Assembly: GCF_002105465.1 (NCBI RefSeq)
Contig: NZ_NCSQ01000072.1
Span: 281-64,280 of the forward strand
Origin: Aquidulcibacter paucihalophilus
GTDB taxonomy: Bacteria; Pseudomonadota; Alphaproteobacteria; Caulobacterales; Aquidulcibacteraceae
Reading direction: 5' to 3'
DNA length: 64,000 bases
The notes under the pieces were generated by a model that made no database searches, was not told the origin of the DNA, and saw nothing but the letters and a program-made list of their open reading frames with translations. How positions within the stretch are numbered: position 1 is the first letter of the stretch; every line of letters begins with the position of its first letter. A program made the translations under genes and the position numbers. Shown piece by piece: positions 56,011 through 64,000 of the stretch.

Positions 56011-56799
56011 ATGCGCATTATTGATGACGCCAGAATTTGCTTGATATTCTTTACACGTTTGCCCGTAACTTGGCCGGAGGATCTGCCGAGAGAGCGCATC
56101 ACGCGCGCGTTCCAAGCAGCCCCCGTCGCTGGCCTCGTAACCGGGATCATCGGGGCATTGACCTATGGCCTGGCGATGTGGCTGTTCAACGGCAGTGTGC
56201 ATATTGCAGCAACTTTGGCCGTTGCGTCGCAAGTCCTCACCACAGGTGCCTTTCATGAAGATGGCTTTGCCGATTTCTTTGATGGTGTTGGCGGTGGCAA
56301 GACGGTCAGCGAGCGGCTCGCCATTATGCGCGACTCGCGGATTGGCACGTTTGGCGGGGTGGCGCTTTTACTTGCCATTATTCTGAAAATCTTTTTGGTG
56401 GCTGAGATTGCCCAAGCGTGGCAGGCAGGCCTGTGCCTGATCATCAGTGGCGCATTAGCGCGCACGGCTTTGGTGCATGTCATGACCCTGTTGAAGCCTG
56501 CAACCGATGACGGCATTTCTGCCTCCGCTGGCCAGCCCACCGCGACCGAGGCAACCACAGCCACCGTGATTGGGGCGGTGATCGCGGGGGTTAGCGTCAT
56601 CCTCGCCTTTCAATTGAGCTTTATTGGCCCTGCCATTGGCGCTGTGATCGGCACGATCTTGGGCGCGGGTGCCATTGCCATGACCGCCCGCAAGCATTTG
56701 GGCGGGCAAACGGGGGATGCTTTGGGAGCGACCGCGATTGCAGCCGAATTGGGTGCCTTGGCCGGGATTGTTGCCTTAATCCCTGCATTTGGCATGTAA
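56011..56799 (+). CDS. cobS: Adenosylcobinamide-GDP ribazoletransferase
   Basis: Final joining step of cobalamin synthesis, in the inner membrane. The 262-residue product from ATG 56011 has FFTRLPVTWP near the start, the metal-binding GAFHEDGFADFFDGVGG, and about six membrane segments. An in-frame TTG 12 codons upstream was rejected. Pairs with cobT on the other strand. It is followed immediately by a small DUF1289 gene. Confidence 0.95.
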   Translation: MRIIDDARICLIFFTRLPVTWPEDLPRERITRAFQAAPVAGLVTGIIGALTYGLAMWLFNGSVHIAATLAVASQVLTTGAFHEDGFADFFDGVGGGKTVSERLAIMRDSRIGTFGGVALLLAIILKIFLVAEIAQAWQAGLCLIISGALARTALVHVMTLLKPATDDGISASAGQPTATEATTATVIGAVIAGVSVILAFQLSFIGPAIGAVIGTILGAGAIAMTARKHLGGQTGDALGATAIAAELGALAGIVALIPAFGM

Positions 56800-56800
56800 C

Positions 56801-56992
56801 GTGGCCGAACCCATCGCCACGCCCTGTATCAAGGTCTGCTGTGTAGAGCCCCAGTCCGGCCTATGCTTGGGCTGTTACCGCACCCTGCCGGAGATCGCGC
56901 AATGGATGCGCTTTTCGCCTGACCAGCGCGCTAGCATTACAGCTGACCTGCCTAGCCGTCGTGACAGGCTAGACCCTATGTATCGGACTTAA
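56801..56992 (+). CDS. DUF1289 family small cysteine protein
   Basis: Product of 63 residues from GTG 56801, one base after the cobS stop. The N-terminal half has the DUF1289 pattern CIKVCCVEPQSGLCLGCYR, a cluster of cysteines that may bind metal or an Fe-S cluster, followed by a short basic tail. Function unknown; no clear ribosome site is visible, so translational coupling with cobS is likely. Confidence 0.8.
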   Translation: MAEPIATPCIKVCCVEPQSGLCLGCYRTLPEIAQWMRFSPDQRASITADLPSRRDRLDPMYRT

Positions 56993-57033
56993 CGCACGCC
57001 AAAGATGCGAGGCGCTTGTTTCGGTGCGCTCGG

Positions 57034-58818
57034 TTACATGCGTTCTGGGGCTTCGATCCCAAGCAAATCTAAGGCAATCAGCAATTGCGTCAGGGTTGCT
57101 TTGGCCAAGGTCAGCCGAGACGCCCGCACATCGGTTTCAGCCGCTGTCATGATGGGACAGGCCGCATAAAAGGCCGAGAATGCCCCGGCTAAGCTATAGG
57201 CATGGTCGGCCAGAATATGCGGGGCGCGCTTGTCATAGGCCCCACGAAGCGCATGCTCAAACCCATCCAATACCAAGATCAAATCGCGTTCTGCGCCCTC
57301 AAGCTTGACGACGGGGCCCGCCGCAAAGCCTGCTTCATCGGCTTTGCGCAGGATGGATTTAATCCGCACGGCGGCATAAAGAAGGTAAGGCCCTGTCTTG
57401 CCCTCAAAGCTTAAAAACCGATCCAAGTCAAAGATATAGGACGTACCGCGGAAATTCTGCAGATCGGCAAACTTCAAGGCTGCAATGCCCACCTTATGGG
57501 CAATATCGGCGCGCTCTTCATCTGGCCAGTCGGTGCCGACGCCAGCCTCATCAATCTTGGCTTGGGCTTTTTCCTGCACTTGGGTGATGAGGTCATGCAG
57601 CTTTAGAACGCCACCTTCGCGGGTCTTAAAGGGTTTGCCATCTTGGCCATTCATGGTGCCAAAGCCGATATGGTCCAGACCTTCACGTGGCATATAACCA
57701 GCCTTGTCTGCCGCACGAAACACGGTTTCGAAATGATCAGCCTGACGTTGGTCGACGCAATAGATAATCAAATCGGTCTGAAAGCGCTTGACCCGATCCA
57801 CAATGGTCGCAAGGTCGGTCGTGCCATACATGGCAGAGCCCTCAGACGAGACAACCAGCAACGGCGCAACATTGGGGCCTTCGCCACCATCCTTCTTAGG
57901 CACCAGTTTGTCATGCACAAACACAACCCGCGCGCCCTGATCATCCTGCAACAACCCCTTGGCTTCGAGGTCCTTGATCATGTCCGGGATTAAGGGATCT
58001 GCATCGCTTTCGCCCAGCCACAAATCAAAGGTGACACCAAGGGCGGCAAACTCACGCTCGAGTGCGCCACGCGACACCGCCACAAAATGCTGCCACAGCG
58101 CCCGATAGCCGGGCCGGCCGGCCTGCAGCTCTGCCGTCGCTTTACGGGCACGGTCGCGCGCTTCCACATCCGTTTTCGCCAGCGCCGCAGCCGCGGGATA
58201 AATCCGCTCTAAATCAGCCAATTGAACGGGGCTCACGTCTGGATAAGGCCCGGCAAAATCGGCGTCAAAATAAGGCAGGTCGGGCATTTCTTGCGCTAAA
58301 GTCGCAATCAACAGGCCCATTTGAAAGCCCCAGTCGCCAAAATGCGCATCGCCCCAAACCTGATCGCCGCGGAAGCGATAGAGACGCTTAATGCTGTCGC
58401 CAATAATGGTCGCACGCAAATGGCCGACATGCATGGATTTAGCGACGTTTGGCCCGGCATAATCGACGATGACGCGGCGCGGCACTTCAACGACGCCTGC
58501 GCCAGCGCGTGGGTCTTGCGCGATCGCTGCTGCCTGGCTGACCAGAGCGGCATCCGACAGGGTGATGTTCAAAAAGCCAGGGCCTGCGACTTCTACCCGC
58601 GCAATATCGCGATCATGCGCCAGTCTTGCCGCAACGGACATGGCAACCTCACGCGGGTTCTTGCCGGCCTGTTTAGCCCCGGCCATCGCGCCATTACACT
58701 GAAAATCACCGAATTCAGCCTTTTGAGCCCGAACAACCGCGCCCAAATCCGGGCTTAAGCCCAGATCAGCAAAGGCATTACCCAGCTTAAGGGCTAAATG
58801 ATACGCAAAATGGGTCAT
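57034..58818 (-). CDS. argS: Arginyl-tRNA synthetase
   Basis: Charges tRNA-Arg. The 594-residue product has the N-terminal additional domain, the HIGH-type motif HVGH at residues 130-133 in [20 protein letters not shown], and the catalytic and anticodon-binding regions. The KMSK region is replaced by a sequence like [13 protein letters not shown], common for ArgRS. A tRNA-Arg gene is 1.9 kb away on the other strand. The lipoprotein gene upstream on the same strand ends 11 bp before it. Confidence 0.97.
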   Translation of the reverse strand: MTHFAYHLALKLGNAFADLGLSPDLGAVVRAQKAEFGDFQCNGAMAGAKQAGKNPREVAMSVAARLAHDRDIARVEVAGPGFLNITLSDAALVSQAAAIAQDPRAGAGVVEVPRRVIVDYAGPNVAKSMHVGHLRATIIGDSIKRLYRFRGDQVWGDAHFGDWGFQMGLLIATLAQEMPDLPYFDADFAGPYPDVSPVQLADLERIYPAAAALAKTDVEARDRARKATAELQAGRPGYRALWQHFVAVSRGALEREFAALGVTFDLWLGESDADPLIPDMIKDLEAKGLLQDDQGARVVFVHDKLVPKKDGGEGPNVAPLLVVSSEGSAMYGTTDLATIVDRVKRFQTDLIIYCVDQRQADHFETVFRAADKAGYMPREGLDHIGFGTMNGQDGKPFKTREGGVLKLHDLITQVQEKAQAKIDEAGVGTDWPDEERADIAHKVGIAALKFADLQNFRGTSYIFDLDRFLSFEGKTGPYLLYAAVRIKSILRKADEAGFAAGPVVKLEGAERDLILVLDGFEHALRGAYDKRAPHILADHAYSLAGAFSAFYAACPIMTAAETDVRASRLTLAKATLTQLLIALDLLGIEAPERM

Positions 58819-58829
58819 GCATCAGGCCT

Positions 58830-59576
58830 TTAGCGCGGAACGCCAGCATCCACGCGGAAGCGCTTACCATTGCGGTTGAACTCCAATTGCTCGGGCGTCA
58901 ATTCAAAGCCTACCAGCACTTCAAAATTGGCCCCGGCAATATCCTTATTGGCACGGGGGATTTCGATGGTGATGGGCAAAGACTTCAAGGCAACCCGGTC
59001 AGAGCCTGCCGGAATCACAACGCGCTGGGTATAGACTTGACGGCTGATGACGGCGATGTCCTTGCGCGTCACGGTGACCCAATAATTGGCGTCCTTAAAA
59101 GCCCCTTTGGCCTTGGGGCCTTTGCCAAAGGCCATATCTAATTGCAGATTGATGGTGATGGGATCTGCGCCAACATAGCGGCAATCGGAATTCACATTCA
59201 AAATCTCGCCCGTATAGCCGACATTCTCAAACCGCTCTGCCCCGTCAAGTTCGACAAAGCGTTGGGCGTCATACAAGACACGCACCGCTGGGCAGGGTCC
59301 GACATTGGCCACGCCGGAATCACTGCCGAGGGCCTTGGCCACGCCAGAGAAGAAACCGCGCTTGCGGGGTGGCCCGACGGGGGCCTCCAAGGTTTCTGCA
59401 TCCCCTGCTTTCGCTTCAACCGTAGGCTTAGGCGCGTCTGCAGCAGGCGCGTCGGCTTCGGTCATGGGCGGGGGAGCCTTATTACGGCCGTCGCGATTGC
59501 CCATGAAAGGCAAGGACGAACAAGCGGCAAAAAGGATGGACGAAGTGATCACAAAGGCAATAGCTTGGGGGCGCAT
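58830..59576 (-). CDS. Predicted lipoprotein upstream of argS
   Basis: I do not recognise a family. From ATG 59576 the 248-residue precursor has a lipobox FAAC (Cys19), so it should be lipidated. A Pro/Ala/Glu-rich stretch (about residues 35-70) precedes a folded part rich in beta strands (for example YVGADPITINLQLDMAF and VIPAGSDRVALKSLPI). It is 11 bp upstream of argS on the same strand and diverges from ispH. Function unknown. Confidence 0.75.
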   Translation of the reverse strand: MRPQAIAFVITSSILFAACSSLPFMGNRDGRNKAPPPMTEADAPAADAPKPTVEAKAGDAETLEAPVGPPRKRGFFSGVAKALGSDSGVANVGPCPAVRVLYDAQRFVELDGAERFENVGYTGEILNVNSDCRYVGADPITINLQLDMAFGKGPKAKGAFKDANYWVTVTRKDIAVISRQVYTQRVVIPAGSDRVALKSLPITIEIPRANKDIAGANFEVLVGFELTPEQLEFNRNGKRFRVDAGVPR

Positions 59577-59706
59577 GTTGCATTCCACAGAAGAAGCGAA
59601 GCAGACCATCTTGGCACTGCCGCAATTATAGACCATGTCTTTAGAGGTCAGTCTTGTTTCAAGCAACGCAATGCGGCGCCAACAAGGCAATGCCACCGGA
59701 GAAATC

Positions 59707-60675
59707 ATGTCGGAAGTTACAGCCCTTGCCCGTCCATTGACGATTTTGCTTGCAGCCCCGCGCGGCTTTTGCGCTGGTGTGGACCGTGCCATTCAGATTG
59801 TTGAGCGCGCGATTGAGAAATGGGGCGCGCCGGTCTATGTCCGCCACGAGATCGTCCATAATGTGCATGTGGTGGAACGATTAAAGCGACTAGGTGCTGT
59901 TTTTGTTGAAGAATTGGCCGAATGCCCCACCGATCGCCCGGTCGTCTTCTCTGCCCATGGCGTGCCCAAATCGGTGCCGGAAGAGGCCTCGCGCCGCAAC
60001 ATGATTTATGTCGATGCGACCTGCCCCTTGGTATCCAAAGTCCATGTGGAGGCCCAACGGCATTTTGATGCAGAGCGTGAAATTGTTCTCATCGGCCATG
60101 CAGGTCACCCAGAAGTTATCGGCACGATGGGCCAATTGCCGCAAGGCGCGGTCACCTTGATTCAAGATGTGGCCGAAGTGGCAGATTTTCAGCCAAAAGA
60201 CGCTAGAAAGCTCGCTTTTGTGACCCAAACGACGCTGTCGGTCGATGATACAGCCGAGATTGTCGGCGCATTACAGGCCAAATTTCCCGAAATCTCGCCG
60301 CCGCATAAGGAAGACATTTGCTACGCGACGACGAATCGCCAAGAGGCGGTCAAAGCGCTAGGGGCCAAAGCTGACCTCCTCTTGGTCATTGGCTCAAAAA
60401 CTTCGTCCAACTCTATTCGGCTGGTGGAAGTGGGCCTTCGCGCCGGGGCGAAAGCCGCCCATTTGATCGATGATGCCCATGGCATCGACTGGTCATGGTT
60501 TGACGGAATCTCCACCCTGGGCCTCACCGCCGGGGCCAGTGCGCCAGAAGATTTGGTCGAAGCGGTGATTGCGGCCTGTCAGGCACGCTTTGGCGTGACG
60601 CTGCAAGATGTGGAAGTCACGCGCGAAGACGTCATCTTCAAACTACCGCGCGTGGTCGCGACGGCGCAGGACTAA
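59707..60675 (+). CDS. ispH: 4-hydroxy-3-methylbut-2-enyl diphosphate reductase
   Basis: Last step of the MEP isoprenoid pathway. From ATG 59707 (GGAG upstream) the product is 322 residues with the 4Fe-4S ligand cysteines at Cys22 (PRGFCAGVD), Cys106 (DATCPLVSK) and Cys205 ([11 protein letters not shown]), and other motifs [15 protein letters not shown] and GSKTSSNS. An in-frame ATG 24 codons upstream was rejected as not family-like. Confidence 0.96.
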   Translation: MSEVTALARPLTILLAAPRGFCAGVDRAIQIVERAIEKWGAPVYVRHEIVHNVHVVERLKRLGAVFVEELAECPTDRPVVFSAHGVPKSVPEEASRRNMIYVDATCPLVSKVHVEAQRHFDAEREIVLIGHAGHPEVIGTMGQLPQGAVTLIQDVAEVADFQPKDARKLAFVTQTTLSVDDTAEIVGALQAKFPEISPPHKEDICYATTNRQEAVKALGAKADLLLVIGSKTSSNSIRLVEVGLRAGAKAAHLIDDAHGIDWSWFDGISTLGLTAGASAPEDLVEAVIAACQARFGVTLQDVEVTREDVIFKLPRVVATAQD

Positions 60676-60754
60676 ACGCCGACTAATTCTCGGGCCAAAT
60701 TCTGTAACACCCCCCTCCCCAAACCGCCGCGCGCCCGCTAAGCATAGGCCGTGC

Positions 60755-60831
60755 GGTCCCGTAGCTCAGCAGGATAGAGCAATCGTTTCCTAAACGATGG
60801 GTCGGGGGTTCAAGTCCCTTCGGGACCGCCA
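60755..60831 (+). tRNA. tRNA-Arg (CCT)
   Basis: Cloverleaf of 77 nt including encoded CCA. Acceptor GGTCCCG with CGGGACC, anticodon loop TTCCTAA giving anticodon CCT, T loop TTCAAGT. It is followed by a short T-run and then the RES/Xre module. Confidence 0.97.
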
Positions 60832-60865
60832 TTTTTTGTGCAACCCCTTTTTGAGTGGCGCGCCT

Positions 60866-61558
60866 TCAGAGACCGATCAAGCTGAACTCTGGGCTACCGT
60901 TCCAAGCGAGCATCCAGGATGCGCCTGGTCTCACATTCTGCACGGCACCCGGATCAAAGGCGACGAAGCATTGCCCATTCTTACGCCGGACAGATGGATA
61001 AATAAGGCCACGATGGCCAGCGCGCCTAAGATCGGCTGCCAAAGCTTGGCCCGCTGGATAGCCCCGGTCTGGATCGGCATCCAGCGCAGGGTTGGTCGGA
61101 TCGGCGCAAAGATCGGGGAAGTCGCCGATGAAGTCCGCCAGCAATTCGATATATTGCACCTTAAGCTCGAACCGGTTGATATAGCCAAGCTCGCGCGTGC
61201 GATGAAATCCGACTTCCGCGACCGAGGTCAGGGCATCCCAAGCGCAATACCAAGCGCCGCGCTCGCCGCCGTTAAATCGATTGCCGCCTGCACGCGTATA
61301 GGTGAAAGCCGCGTTCACATGGCTTTGACCATAGAGCTTCAAATCCTGCGAGCGCCGCTCAAAAGCCAATTCGCGGCGATCTAGCGCTGGACTACCCTCC
61401 CGCTCTGCAATCAATCTTGCGTTCGTCTCTCCCTCAAGTTCGGCGAGAATTGCAGCCTCGTCATCCGTGTCGACCAAGCCTCGCAGGATCGGCGGCTTGT
61501 GATGCGCCGCAGGAATGAGACGGACGAGAGCCCGATCCTTGACAGAAGTTATCTTCAA
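60866..61558 (-). CDS. RES-domain toxin
   Basis: RES family toxin; the family degrades NAD+ and so arrests growth. The 230-residue product has the RES triad region R94 (GGNRFNGGERG), Y104 (AWYCAWDAL) and E115 (TSVAEVGFH), followed by the LIYPSVRRKNGQCFVAFDP motif. An N-terminal region of about 70 residues precedes the RES fold. It is coded after its antitoxin and overlaps it by ATGA. Confidence 0.92.
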   Translation of the reverse strand: MKITSVKDRALVRLIPAAHHKPPILRGLVDTDDEAAILAELEGETNARLIAEREGSPALDRRELAFERRSQDLKLYGQSHVNAAFTYTRAGGNRFNGGERGAWYCAWDALTSVAEVGFHRTRELGYINRFELKVQYIELLADFIGDFPDLCADPTNPALDADPDRGYPAGQALAADLRRAGHRGLIYPSVRRKNGQCFVAFDPGAVQNVRPGASWMLAWNGSPEFSLIGL

Positions 61559-61944
61559 AGGCCGCCCCTCAGGGCGTCAACATAGGCACGGACCCGAAGT
61601 ATCTTTGGCAGTCCACCGCTAATCATGGAATCCATTGGACGGACACCGTCAAATTCTGGCCCTCGATTGGGGAGTTTCACCCACTCGCGTGAGAGCGCTT
61701 CGTCGAAGTAAATTTCAAGGGACTTATAAAGTCCGACAATGGCGCTGAGCCTTAGCATCTGATCGCGTGACAATTCACCAGCATAGGTGGGAGATTTGGC
61801 ACGCTTCCACGTCGACTCTGACATGTCCGCCAACGCGGCCGCCTCGCTCTGCGTAAGAGACCAAGCTTGCGCTATGCGTGCATAAGCCTTCAACGCGACT
61901 GCTTGAACATCAACCGATTGCCGTGTTTTAACCAGAGTGGACAT
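61555..61944 (-). CDS. MbcA/ParS/Xre-type antitoxin
   Basis: Antitoxin of the RES/Xre module, expected to bind the RES toxin and repress its own operon. The 129-residue product has an Xre-like HTH (ALKAYARIAQAWSLTQSEAA and ALADMSESTWKRAK) and a C-terminal toxin-antitoxin binding domain containing VGLYKSLEIYFDEALSREW. It overlaps the toxin start (ATGA), and a candidate promoter and operator are 24-52 bp upstream. Confidence 0.92.
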   Translation of the reverse strand: MSTLVKTRQSVDVQAVALKAYARIAQAWSLTQSEAAALADMSESTWKRAKSPTYAGELSRDQMLRLSAIVGLYKSLEIYFDEALSREWVKLPNRGPEFDGVRPMDSMISGGLPKILRVRAYVDALRGGL

Positions 61945-61967
61945 CTTAAGGGCTCCAAAGCAACTTC

Positions 61968-61996
61968 AGGATAAGGCCATATGACCTAAAATGCAA
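61968..61996 (-). promoter_or_regulatory. Promoter and operator of the RES/Xre module
   Basis: On the minus strand TTGCAT, 17-bp spacer, TATCCT. Within the spacer, positions 61975-61986 form the 12-bp imperfect palindrome GGCCATATGACC, well placed for repression by the Xre antitoxin. Confidence 0.6.
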
Positions 61997-62037
61997 GTTC
62001 AAAAGAACCAAACCATGAGTGCTGTGGTCTTGTTATC

Positions 62038-62418
62038 ATGAAGGACCAAAACCAAATGCCCAGCAGCTTTGCCCCCAAGGATCACGAAAGCTTCTTCCAA
62101 GCCGCTTCGCCGGAAGTGAGACTTCGATTGGAAGCCATTCAGGCCTTGGTCGAGCGCAAGGTGCACGGTGCAGAGCGCTGCGTGAGCTATGGCATGCCAG
62201 CATTTCGGTTGGGCAAGGTTTTCTTCTATTTTGCCGCCTTCAAGAAACACATCGGCATCTATCCGCCCCTCAGGGAGCCTGACGCTTTGGTCGACGAACT
62301 TGCCGCATTTCGAGGACCCAAGGGCAATTTGAGTTTTCCCTATGGCGAGCCCCTACCTTTAGAGCTTATTGGCCGGGTCGCAGAAGCGCTCGCAAACCAA
62401 TATGGTCGGACGGTCTGA
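62038..62418 (+). CDS. DUF1801 family protein
   Basis: Small cytoplasmic protein of the YdhG/DUF1801 family, function unknown. The 126-residue product has the hallmark AERCVSYGMPAFRLGK and KKHIGIYPP motifs. Start is ATG 62038 or 62056. It diverges from the toxin-antitoxin pair and may not be related to it. Confidence 0.88.
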   Translation: MKDQNQMPSSFAPKDHESFFQAASPEVRLRLEAIQALVERKVHGAERCVSYGMPAFRLGKVFFYFAAFKKHIGIYPPLREPDALVDELAAFRGPKGNLSFPYGEPLPLELIGRVAEALANQYGRTV

Positions 62419-62473
62419 GAGATCTTACGCTGCGCCGTTTGTTTGTTACGGCGCAGCGCTTTAGTTGGTTAGC

Positions 62474-62773
62474 TTAGCTGTGCATGTGCTGAGGCAGCGC
62501 CTCAACTTGCGCCTTGGTCCATGTGGTCGTGGCGTGGACATGGCCATGCTCGTCACGCATGAAGTCCAATTGATTGATCTTCAAGGAAACAGGCTTTGTG
62601 CCCAGCCCCAAGAAGCCGCCGACATCGACGATGACGTCACCAGACATGCCCATGCCGTGCACATGTGAGACTTTGCCGATCTTGGCGTCGTCCGCCCCAT
62701 AAACGGTCGCATCATCAAGTGTTGCGGCGTTGAGTTCGGATTCGGTGAGGCGGATGTGCTTGCTGTGGTCCAT
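62474..62773 (-). CDS. PRC-barrel/DUF2171-like small protein
   Basis: Product of 99 residues from ATG 62773 (AAGGA 9 nt upstream). The N-terminal part NAATLDDATVYGADDAKIGK resembles a PRC-barrel fold and is followed by VDVGGFLGLGTKPVSLKINQ. The C-terminus is His-rich (EHGHVHATTTWTKAQVEALPQHMHS). Function unknown; possibly envelope or stress related. It is convergent with the DUF1801 gene. Confidence 0.75.
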   Translation of the reverse strand: MDHSKHIRLTESELNAATLDDATVYGADDAKIGKVSHVHGMGMSGDVIVDVGGFLGLGTKPVSLKINQLDFMRDEHGHVHATTTWTKAQVEALPQHMHS

Positions 62774-62900
62774 AGGTGAGTATCCTTGCATTGATTGAGG
62801 AGCAGCTTTGCTCACGTGCACAACGCTTGGATAGGTTGGCTGTTCCGCAAGGGATTGAGTTGGGCACATGCCCGGCGAGCAGGAGCCCAATCTCTGGCAT

Positions 62901-63296
62901 TTACTCTACTTGGGGCTCTTCCTTTGGAAAGATTGACGCCTTCAAATAGATCCATGGCTGGAACAATACCTCGGTATAAGGCATGTTCACGGTGTTGAGC
63001 GGCTCTAGGTCACCCCAGCGCGATAGGCCATGGGCGCAACCAACCCACATAATTGTCCAATATAGCCAATATACCGTCAAACCCTTCGCCAAATCACGCG
63101 CCAGCTCGCGCTGGACAGCAACTAGGACCAGAATAACGATCGGCAAAAAGTTGGCTGCAACTGCAATCCACATATAGAAGAATAAGGGAATTACGGCTGC
63201 CGCACCAAAGAAACTCACAATATTAATTGAGAGAAGACCTGCTACGAAAATTGCACCAATTAAATTCATGGGAGTCAATTCAACAGACTTAAACAT
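62901..63296 (-). CDS. Hypothetical membrane protein
   Basis: Product of 131 residues with three or four hydrophobic segments (residues about 8-28, 30-47, 48-62 and possibly 70-88). The final part contains YTEVLFQPWIYLKASIF. I do not recognise a family. It is followed by the small PRC-barrel-like gene on the same strand. Confidence 0.6.
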   Translation of the reverse strand: MFKSVELTPMNLIGAIFVAGLLSINIVSFFGAAAVIPLFFYMWIAVAANFLPIVILVLVAVQRELARDLAKGLTVYWLYWTIMWVGCAHGLSRWGDLEPLNTVNMPYTEVLFQPWIYLKASIFPKEEPQVE

Positions 63297-63440
63297 TGCA
63301 ATCCCCAGTAATCATATATGAATACAATACCGAAATTACATTAAAGATTGGTATTTGCCATTATTCGCCCTTGGTTCCGCGTCCGGCTTTTAAACCAAAG
63401 AAAAAGTTCCCCAAGTCCTCGATGTCCGACGAAAACCCGC

Positions 63441-63468
63441 GTTGACACCTTGAGAGCGTTCACTAAGC
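63441..63468 (+). promoter_or_regulatory. Candidate promoter of the terminal membrane protein
   Basis: A perfect TTGACA, 16-bp spacer and TAAGCT, with AAGGAGG at a good distance before the ATG at 63493. Confidence 0.6.
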
Positions 63469-63492
63469 TGTGATGGCTCAAGGAGGCCAAAA

Positions 63493-63933
63493 ATGGCACT
63501 ATTTCCACCCAGTACGAACGACGATTATCGCGGCGCGAAGATCTCTGCTTGGTTTTTAATGTTCGTGGCGGTGACGGAATTTATTCCGGGCCTCATCCAT
63601 TATTTCCTGCCCGATGGCGGGGCTGGGGTTATTGCCGGCATGGACCTTTCGGTTCGAGGAGCCACGATCATCGCGGTTTTTGCTTGGTTTGGGGCGATCC
63701 AAATCCCTTTTGCGCTGTTGTTGTTCGTCATTGGGCTGCGCTACCGAACCTTGGTCCCGTTGGCGCTGATGGCCGTGATCCTTGCACGGGCTTTGGCGGC
63801 GATTGATGGCTGGTTCCTCAAAGGTGCTGTCACAGGTCATCACCCACCAGAGCATTACGCCAGCCCCCTGACGGTGGTGCTGGGCCTGATCTTCTTGTTT
63901 CTGGCGCTGCGAGAGCGGCCAACTAATCTTTGA
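63493..63933 (+). CDS. Hypothetical four-helix membrane protein
   Basis: Product of 146 residues with four membrane segments (about residues 15-37, 57-80, 86-105 and 124-140). The N-terminal NDDYRGAKISAWFLM and helix 2 TIIAVFAWFGAIQIPFALLL are conspicuous. The upstream region has a strong ribosome site and candidate promoter, so the gene is likely expressed. I do not recognise a family. The last 67 bp of the window after it hold nothing I can call. Confidence 0.65.
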   Translation: MALFPPSTNDDYRGAKISAWFLMFVAVTEFIPGLIHYFLPDGGAGVIAGMDLSVRGATIIAVFAWFGAIQIPFALLLFVIGLRYRTLVPLALMAVILARALAAIDGWFLKGAVTGHHPPEHYASPLTVVLGLIFLFLALRERPTNL

Positions 63934-64000
63934 CTAAAGTCAAAGTCTCGAGCCAGTTTATAACATAGGCTTGCAACAAAATGCGCCGATCGGACCATGC

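Noticed and set aside
60755-64000. Integrase-type genomic island beside tRNA-Arg
   Set aside because: No integrase and no repeat of the tRNA 3' end were seen in the rest of the window, so only a possible small insertion is suggested.

Overview
The window is a dense, housekeeping-rich stretch of an alphaproteobacterial chromosome of moderately high GC. The gene orders yicC-mltG-fabF-acpP-fabG-fabD, rpsF-rpsR-rplI, dnaB-alr-radA-cvpA-purF, der-bamB-TPR, eno-ftsB-pdhA-pdhB-pdhC-lpd, and plsX-fabH-ihfA-merR are typical of Alphaproteobacteria. A divK-pleD pair, in which PleD keeps the residue numbering of the Caulobacter protein, together with a CYP153-type P450, points to Caulobacterales or a Hyphomonadaceae-like relative. 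This placement is inference from gene content, not from a search.

Layout. 1-6743 (minus): guanylate kinase, YicC, MltG, the fatty-acid genes fabF/acpP/fabG/fabD and a LysE exporter. 6959-8317 (plus): rpsF-rpsR-rplI with a leader hairpin and a strong terminator. 8406-17302 (plus): hybrid histidine kinase, dnaB, alr, radA, cvpA, purF and an SDR. 17305-24868 (minus): glycosyltransferase, Der, BamB, a YfgM-like TPR protein, PanB and lipoamide dehydrogenase. 24937-34185: MarC, a 59-residue small protein, a YegP-type protein, then the pyruvate dehydrogenase cluster interrupted by a secreted duplicated-domain protein, FtsB, enolase and heme A synthase. 34336-41672: tRNA-Pro, GNAT, MerR, IHF-alpha, FabH, PlsX, a cytochrome bc1 chaperone, BamE, PleD and DivK. 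41716-46603: Pol IV, MsrB, a trypsin-like protease, a CYP153 P450 and a lipoprotein. 47010-50313: L25, Pth, a TPR membrane protein and YchF. 50310-56992: SGNH hydrolase, a two-lobed aspartic protease, a DUF4261-like protein, SelO, CobT, CobS and a DUF1289 protein. 57034-64000: ArgS, a lipoprotein, IspH, tRNA-Arg, a RES/Xre toxin-antitoxin pair and small accessory genes.

How the genes work together. Malonyl-CoA:ACP transacylase, ketoacyl-ACP reductase, ACP and FabF form the elongation core, while FabH and PlsX near 37 kb supply initiation and phospholipid entry. BamB and BamE are two outer-membrane assembly lipoproteins encoded apart. Enolase, PDH E1 alpha/beta, E2 and E3 link glycolysis to acetyl-CoA. 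DivK and PleD are cell-fate and c-di-GMP regulators. CobT and CobS, divergently encoded, assemble the lower part of cobalamin.

Most unusual items: a periplasmic protein with two copies of a Cys-pair domain (both 41 residues apart) inside the PDH gene cluster; a candidate S6:S18-binding hairpin before rpsF; a terminator-like hairpin immediately after a good promoter in the rplY leader; a RES/Xre module next to tRNA-Arg with a recognisable promoter and operator; and a 14-bp perfect palindrome upstream of the P450. I did not see a CRISPR array, insertion sequence, prophage or clear attachment site. No single clearly undescribed multi-gene system stands out.
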